A DNA stretch of 64,000 bases from Novosphingobium flavum (lineage in GTDB: Bacteria; Pseudomonadota; Alphaproteobacteria; Sphingomonadales; Sphingomonadaceae), in the NCBI RefSeq assembly GCF_014230315.1, contig NZ_JACLAW010000004.1, forward strand, positions 248,001-312,000. The letters run 5' to 3'. Every line of letters begins with the position of its first letter. Position 1 is the first letter of the stretch. Below, piece after piece: positions 63,424 through 64,000 of the stretch. Under the pieces are notes generated by a model. The model did not search any database. It saw only the letters and a program-made list of their open reading frames with translations, and was not told the DNA's origin. The position numbers and the translations under genes were made by a program.

Positions 63424-64000
63424 TCAGATCACCGGATCGACGCGCCGTTCCGCGATGTCGGCCAGTTCGCGCGCATTTTGCGAACGCGGCGCGGCGCGGC
63501 GCGCGGCCGGCCGCTTGTGCGCCGCCAGCGGCTGGACCCCGCCAGTCTCCTGCGTCTGCAAGGCGCGGCCGCGTTCGATCAGCAGGTCGATGAAGGCCTG
63601 CTTCATCCCGCAGGCAGACCAGTCGCTGCGCCGGGTGATCCCGATCACTGGGGCCGAGACGAGGCTGGGATAGGTCAGCGCGGTGAACAGCCCGCTCGAT
63701 TCCTCGGCCCTGAGTTCGGACCGGGTCAGCAGGGTCAGCCGGTCGCTCTGCGCCACGGCCATGCGGATCGTCGCCAGCGAATGGGTCTCGATCGTGGTCG
63801 AGGGCATTTCGCCCGATGCGGCGAACAGCCGGGCGAAGGCGGCATGGCGCGGGGCGCCCTGGTTGACCACCACCCAGTCGTAGCCCAGCAGGTCCTCGAT
63901 CTCGACCGAGTGCTTGCGCGCCAGCGGGTGATCCCGCCTTGCCGCGATCACATAGGGATCGACGAAGAGTGGGTCGGTGGCGAGATCGGGGGCAGGGCCC
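63424..64000 (-). CDS. LysR-family regulator, effector domain, N-terminus outside the window
   Basis: The frame is open to the last base of the window; the visible part is the C-terminal effector domain, starting ATDPLFVDPYVIAARRDHPLA, with LGYDWVVVNQGAPRHAAF and SDRLTLLTRSELRAEESSG. A GTG at 63951 is internal, not a start. The C-terminus is basic (AAHKRPAARRAAPRSQ). The helix-turn-helix part lies beyond the window. It converges on the cupin gene and is the likely controller of the 60-63 kb operon or of genes to the right. Confidence 0.85.
   Translation of the reverse strand, partial: GPAPDLATDPLFVDPYVIAARRDHPLARKHSVEIEDLLGYDWVVVNQGAPRHAAFARLFAASGEMPSTTIETHSLATIRMAVAQSDRLTLLTRSELRAEESSGLFTALTYPSLVSAPVIGITRRSDWSACGMKQAFIDLLIERGRALQTQETGGVQPLAAHKRPAARRAAPRSQNARELADIAERRVDPVI

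Overview
The window is 64 kb of high-GC chromosome-like DNA. Two large TonB-dependent receptors, a NodT-type outer membrane lipoprotein, many amidohydrolases and exported hydrolases, GTG/TTG starts and tight 4-nt ATGA overlaps suggest an alphaproteobacterium, most likely a sphingomonad such as Novosphingobium, Sphingomonas or Sphingobium. This placement is an inference from gene content; no rRNA or tRNA gene is visible. The first gene (guanine deaminase) and the last (LysR regulator) run off the window.

Region 1 (1-10.7 kb) is a purine-salvage and purine-catabolism island: guanine deaminase, adenine deaminase, a purine-type phosphoribosyltransferase, a LysR regulator divergent from a TonB-dependent receptor, an exported purine nucleoside permease-family protein, an 8-oxoguanine deaminase and an NCS2 xanthine/urate-type permease. 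It ends in a clear terminator. The layout suggests TonB-driven uptake of purines or nucleosides followed by periplasmic and cytoplasmic processing.

Region 2 (10.7-25.7 kb) holds an orphan ParA-like ATPase, a complete MdtABC-type RND pump operon with its own outer membrane factor, a divergent catalase-peroxidase katG, and a copper pair (cueR-copA) with a recognisable MerR-type operator.

Region 3 (25.9-33.3 kb) is a signalling block: an FHA-SpoIIE phosphatase, a STAS antagonist, a HATPase anti-sigma-type kinase, a membrane Hanks-type Ser/Thr kinase and a PP2C phosphatase, followed by a glutaminase and a subclass B3-like metallo-beta-lactamase. No sigma factor is present.

Region 4 (33.3-41.2 kb) encodes a 1317-residue SdrD B-like repeat protein with three nearly identical 339-bp tandem repeats, followed by a type I secretion ABC transporter and an HlyD-type adaptor that probably export it.

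Region 5 (41.2-64 kb) is a catabolic island: carboxylesterase, LysR regulators, an aldose-epimerase-like exported protein, a beta-propeller lactonase, a TonB-dependent receptor, a SnoaL-like protein, a ChbG-like deacetylase, an MBL-fold hydrolase, two MFS transporters, three amidohydrolase-2 proteins (two closely paralogous), a type I extradiol dioxygenase-like protein, a divergent aconitase/isopropylmalate-isomerase-like pair, an NMT1-like binding protein with no signal peptide, an aldo-keto reductase and a cupin. Together these look like an undescribed pathway for a cyclic (aromatic, lactone or pyrone-like) carboxylate. The substrate cannot be read from sequence alone. Five of the convergent gene junctions carry strong palindromes, and there are several good candidate operators.
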